Assembly: GCA_002811645.1 (NCBI GenBank)
Contig: PDIP01000110.1
Span: 1-64,000 of the forward strand
Reading direction: 5' to 3'
DNA: 64,000 bases
Source: Corallochytrium limacisporum
Lineage: Eukaryota > Opisthokonta
Position 1 is the stretch's first letter, and each line of letters starts with the position of its first letter. The position numbers and the translations under genes are program-made. Shown in pieces: positions 60,954 through 64,000 of the stretch. The notes below the pieces were generated by a model. That model did no database searches, was not told the origin of the DNA, and saw only the letters and a list, made by a program, of their open reading frames with translations.

Positions 60954-61347
60954 ATGAAACGTGCATCGTTCGAACCGAAAGAATTCTTCAGGTCGGCCCA
61001 CTCGGTGCTGTCTAAGGAAAAGGTAAGTTTTTTCCAATTACTCGTGCTGGACAGGAATACTGGGAAAGGGGGAAGCAAGGGAGCGTCTTTATGGTGAATC
61101 CATTGTTTTCACACTCTCACGAACATGAGATTTCAGGAAGGATTTGCTAACTTATGTATGTTTTTATTATCTTTACAACTAAATCTTACAGTGGGAACAA
61201 CTTTTGTCCATCATTAAGCAGCTTAATCACAACAAAATCAGTGGAGATGAGGCGATCGAGGAAGCAGCACTACTTTTTGGACCAGATGACAAGGAGCTCG
61301 TGATCGACTTCTCCGTCCTCGTCGAACAACGCAAACAAACTGTGTGA
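60954..61347 (+). CDS. Small spliced protein, PAH / harmonin-N-like helical domain
   Basis: Two exons, 60954-61022 and 61192-61347, phase 0, give 74 residues. The 169 nt intron has AAG/GTAAGT at the 5' end, TGCTAAC at 61145-61151 as branch point and TCTTACAG at the 3' end. The product reads MKRASFEPKEFFRSAHSVLS and continues WEQLLSIIKQLNHNKISGDE, then ALLFGPDDKELVIDFSVLV. Pattern F-x-x-A-x-x-x-L-S, central LL and I, then A-x-L-F-G-P-D and L-x-x-x-F-x-x-L-V is what paired-amphipathic-helix (SIN3/GON4L) and harmonin-N-like (RTEL1) four-helix domains show. It probably binds another protein's helix; which family is unclear. A TATATATTTACAAG just before the ATG could be another acceptor, so an upstream exon may be missing. 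Confidence 0.65.
61023..61191 (+). other. Spliceosomal intron (169 nt) with branch-point motif
   Basis: GTAAGT donor directly after an AAG codon; TGCTAAC (61145-61151) about 40 nt before the acceptor; TCTTACAG acceptor. Phase 0. All three signals are near consensus, which makes this the best-supported intron of the window. Confidence 0.85.
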
Positions 61348-61503
61348 AACTGAAACAGGACATTCAATAACAATGACAACGCGCGTATAAGTCATGCAAA
61401 GCGAGTGTTTTGTTTATGTGTTTTGGTAAAATGATGTTACTACAGATGCGGTTCTTTTCAAATAATTTGCTATGTGGACAAGATTAGTAGAAAGACTTCG
61501 AGT

Positions 61504-62562
61504 TCATGATTGTCCACTAAGTTTCCGCCGCTTAGAGCGTCCAGAGTTGTCACTACCCTGAGAAGCCTTGTCCTCTTCTTCCTCGTCGTGGTCTTCGTTC
61601 TCGTTCTTTTCGGGAGTGCCTTCGGCGCTGTCATCCTTGGCCTTTGACTTCTCACGCTCGCGTTTCCGGCGTGCCTGTTCGCGCTTCTTGTCGCCCAGGG
61701 TACGTTTCAGCAAGTCTTCTAGACCACGAGTAGTGTCGGTCTGTTTCTGCTTTTCACGTTCTGCCTCAGCAATCTTGCGCTTACAGGTTTCCTGCAGAAG
61801 CTCCATCTGCTTCTTTGACTCCTCCAGCAAATTGGTAAGTTCTTCAATGGTGTCCTTTGCTGATGTGTCCTCGTCGTCTAGCGAGTTCTTCTTGTCCAAT
61901 TGTTCCTGCAGTGAGGAAATGGTAACTTCATAAAGTTTCATCTTGTCTTTTTGGGTTTCATTCTTTTCTTCGCTGTAAGTCAGGTCCTCTTCGACTCGAG
62001 CCAATTCCTTTTCCAAGCGCTTAACAGTCTTGAGGGCTCGACGCGTTTCGTCTTCGCGCTTGTCGCGTTCTCTCTCGACGTTGGCAATGTCCTCAGCGGA
62101 ACTCTTGTATTGCCTTTCAATGGCCAAAAAGTTTTGAGTAGTATGTTCAAGCCGCATACGGAGGTCATTTACCTCACGACTATGTTCATTCTTCATGACC
62201 TCAATGTCTTGCTGCAGGCGATTGATAACCGCCTCCAATTCTTCTTCACGTTCACTGTTGCCCTTTTGCATGGGCGGAGGTGGTGGTGGACCACGGTTTG
62301 GATCGTAACCGTGACCAGGCGGTGGAGCAGAGTAGCGGTAGTCCTGCTCGTTCTTGCCGTAGGAGCCCTGGGGTGGAGGAGGACCCTGGGGTGGAGCACC
62401 GTAGTGGTGCGGTGGAGGCATGTAGTGAGCAGGAGGAGGATGGCCCTTGTCACCATGGTCTCCGTGCTGAGGTGGAGGTCCCCAATAGCCACTGCCGTGG
62501 GGTCCTGGGCCACCATGAGGTCTCATCATATTTGGTGGCGAGTGGCGGTAGTCCATTGCCAT
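61504..62562 (-). CDS. Pro/His-rich N terminus with long coiled coil, function unknown
   Basis: A 352-residue single-exon protein. Residues 1-100 are rich in Pro, Gly, His and Tyr (MAMDYRHSPPNMMRPHGGPG, later PPPQGSYGKNEQDYRYSAPP), a disordered, RNA-protein-like composition. From about 105 to 290 a long coiled coil runs with Glu/Lys/Leu heptads (EEELEAVINRLQQDIEVMKN to ETCKRKIAEAEREKQKQ). The C terminus is basic then acidic (REQARRKREREKSKAKDD, EDHDEEEEDKASQGS) and ends with SGRSKRRKLSGQS, a nuclear-localisation-like cluster. The combination suggests a nuclear scaffold or RNA-processing factor. I recognise no family; the start is the first ATG at 62562. Confidence 0.7.
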   Translation of the reverse strand: MAMDYRHSPPNMMRPHGGPGPHGSGYWGPPPQHGDHGDKGHPPPAHYMPPPHHYGAPPQGPPPPQGSYGKNEQDYRYSAPPPGHGYDPNRGPPPPPPMQKGNSEREEELEAVINRLQQDIEVMKNEHSREVNDLRMRLEHTTQNFLAIERQYKSSAEDIANVERERDKREDETRRALKTVKRLEKELARVEEDLTYSEEKNETQKDKMKLYEVTISSLQEQLDKKNSLDDEDTSAKDTIEELTNLLEESKKQMELLQETCKRKIAEAEREKQKQTDTTRGLEDLLKRTLGDKKREQARRKREREKSKAKDDSAEGTPEKNENEDHDEEEEDKASQGSDNSGRSKRRKLSGQS

Positions 62563-64000
62563 TTGGCAGTACGTAGGTTAGTTGGTCTTTCTTGGTGGAG
62601 TGCTTAAGCCCCCACAAAAACTTTGCCTTTTGGTGGGCTTCTTGTAGCCTTTCAAAAGCCTACTGATTCTTTTCCAAGTCGGTAAAAGTACTTGGCAACA
62701 CTCAATGGCTCTCTCTGAATTCGTGAGTACTCTTAGATTCACTTTTCGCAGATTGTAAGCCAACCAACTGTGGTCTCACAGTTGATGCAATTACCTGGAA
62801 TTTAAGAAAAAATGAAATTCATGAATTCGAATACCTTTACTATTTACAATCTCTAGAGCAACTCTAAACTGCAGCTAAACACATCACAGATGTCACCAAA
62901 GCATTCCTGAGATCCTAAGCAATCGCGACACGTACTTTTTACAATCCAGACGCGACGTTTACGGTGCGCTGGTGTGGTCCTTCAAACGACCTTTTGTCTT
63001 TGCCAAAATGCTCCCCTCTGAGGGACTTGTGCCTCCCCTTCACTCCCCCCCNNNNNNNNNNNNNNNNNNNNNNNNNNNNNNNNNNNNNNNNNNNNNNNNN
63101 NNNNNNNNNNNNNNNNNNNNNNNNNNNNNNNNNNNNNNNNNNNNNNNNNNNNNNNNNNNNNNNNNNNNNNNNNNNNNNNNNNNNNNNNNNNNNNNNNNNN
63201 NNNNNNNNNNNNNNNNNNNNNNNNNNNNNNNNNNNNNNNNNNNNNNNNNNNNNNNNNNNNNNNNNNNNNNNCCGATCTTCCCCCCGCGGCAGACTCCCTC
63301 CACCTTTACGGCCCTTGCCTCCCCCCCCCACTCTTCGTTTGCGGCCACCACTTTCGATTCTCCCGGCCTTTTCTCTCCCTGTGCTCTGCGCCTCCGCGAC
63401 CTCCACCCTTGGGTGCCATCTGCAGGTGTTTCTCTCAACGCGAAACTTTGGTTCGGACTTTTCCCTTCCCCCCCCCCTCCCCTCCCCTCTCCCGACTCAG
63501 TGCCAATGCCTCCCTTTTTTGTGTGTTTGCTGTCTCGTCCCCTCCTCTCCCCTCCCAGACTCCTCGCCCCCACCTCTCCCACCTCTCCTCATCCCTTTTT
63601 TTTCTACTCCTCGTCTCTTCCCTATGAACTCACTTTCTTGAAAAGCCGCCTACGGACCCCAGCGTCCCACCGCAACCCTGCTGCTGCTCCATCCACCCTC
63701 GTCGACACCTTGCCTTCCAATTTTTTTGCTTGCTCGCTGCTTTTCGCTCCCCAACATTTCTCCTCCCTCACGTTTTTCTGAGTCCTCTCCGTGTCTGTAT
63801 CAAATCGTGAACGTTGTCCACCATTCCTTCTCCCCTCTCCGAGCACAGTCAGTCAGGGCCGGGTAGCACAGAATAGAAGTATTTTTTTTCTTCCTGCAGC
63901 TGGAGTTGAAAATTCTTTTCTGGGGTATTTTTTTTACATTGTGTTTCGCGCAGTTCAGGCAGGGCAGATATATACACACACACTGTCTCCACACCGTAAC
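62563..64000. other. Non-coding right flank with a gap
   Basis: The upstream flank of the coiled-coil gene, then CT-rich sequence with long C and T runs and a gap at 63052-63271. Translated frames in 63300-63780 are Pro/Ser/Leu-rich products of pyrimidine tracts. No gene recognised. Confidence 0.55.
63052..63271. other. Assembly gap (220 N)
   Basis: N run between a C homopolymer (CCCCCCC) and CCGATCTTCCCCCC. The C-rich edges explain the failed assembly; the first bases after the gap resemble the end of a sequencing adapter (see findings). Confidence 0.99.

Overview
This is nuclear DNA of a unicellular, gene-compact eukaryote. Most protein genes run as one uninterrupted frame of up to about 1,570 codons. 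The products are clearly eukaryotic: Mediator subunit MED6, the AMPK beta subunit, pyruvate dehydrogenase kinase, the Ski-complex scaffold Ski3/TTC37, a C2-MUN priming-type protein, a SNF2 ATPase and a chromatin reader with FYR, DDT, PHD and PWWP domains. Introns are rare; I could place two with confidence (58526-58580 and 61023-61191), the second with a good branch-point sequence. I cannot name the species. An intron-poor protist near animals and fungi (for example a corallochytrean-like holozoan) would fit, but this is inference. A decayed copy of the axonemal gene DRC7 suggests an ancestor with a motile flagellum.

Layout. 475-8378: two tandem GMC oxidoreductase (choline-dehydrogenase-like) paralogues on the minus strand, each beside long non-coding DNA. 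8379-14807: a 6.4 kb non-coding island of purine/pyrimidine tracts, G and C runs and one assembly gap. 14808-21430: the FYR-DDT-PHD-PWWP chromatin protein and MED6 (minus). 21890-23007: DRC7 remnant (plus). 24444-25694: PDK (minus). 25695-32495: a second large island with a 91 bp TG microsatellite and a gap. 32496-62562: a dense cluster with SNF2 ATPase, tandem-BTB protein, adenylate kinase with a C-terminal extension, AMPK beta, a small EF-hand-like protein, an MDR-family oxidoreductase, Ski3, a C2-MUN-C2 protein, a two-domain DsbA/HCCA-isomerase-like protein, a spliced coiled-coil gene, a spliced 74-residue helical-domain gene and a proline-rich coiled-coil protein. 62563-64000: non-coding, with a third gap.

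The genes do not form one pathway; they are housekeeping and regulatory. Several concern the nucleus (FYR-DDT protein, MED6, SNF2 protein), others energy metabolism (PDK, AMPK beta, adenylate kinase), RNA decay (Ski3) and exocytosis (C2-MUN). Convergent pairs are packed tightly: 17 bp between the EF-hand and MDR stop codons, 61 bp between Ski3 and C2-MUN, 83 bp between BTB and adenylate kinase. The non-coding islands differ sharply in composition from these gene-dense parts.

Most notable: a chromatin protein that combines domains normally kept in separate families; the multiply disabled DRC7 copy; a SNF2 ATPase with a PHD-like finger inside its first lobe but no RING; and two short spliced genes that are not visible as single open frames.
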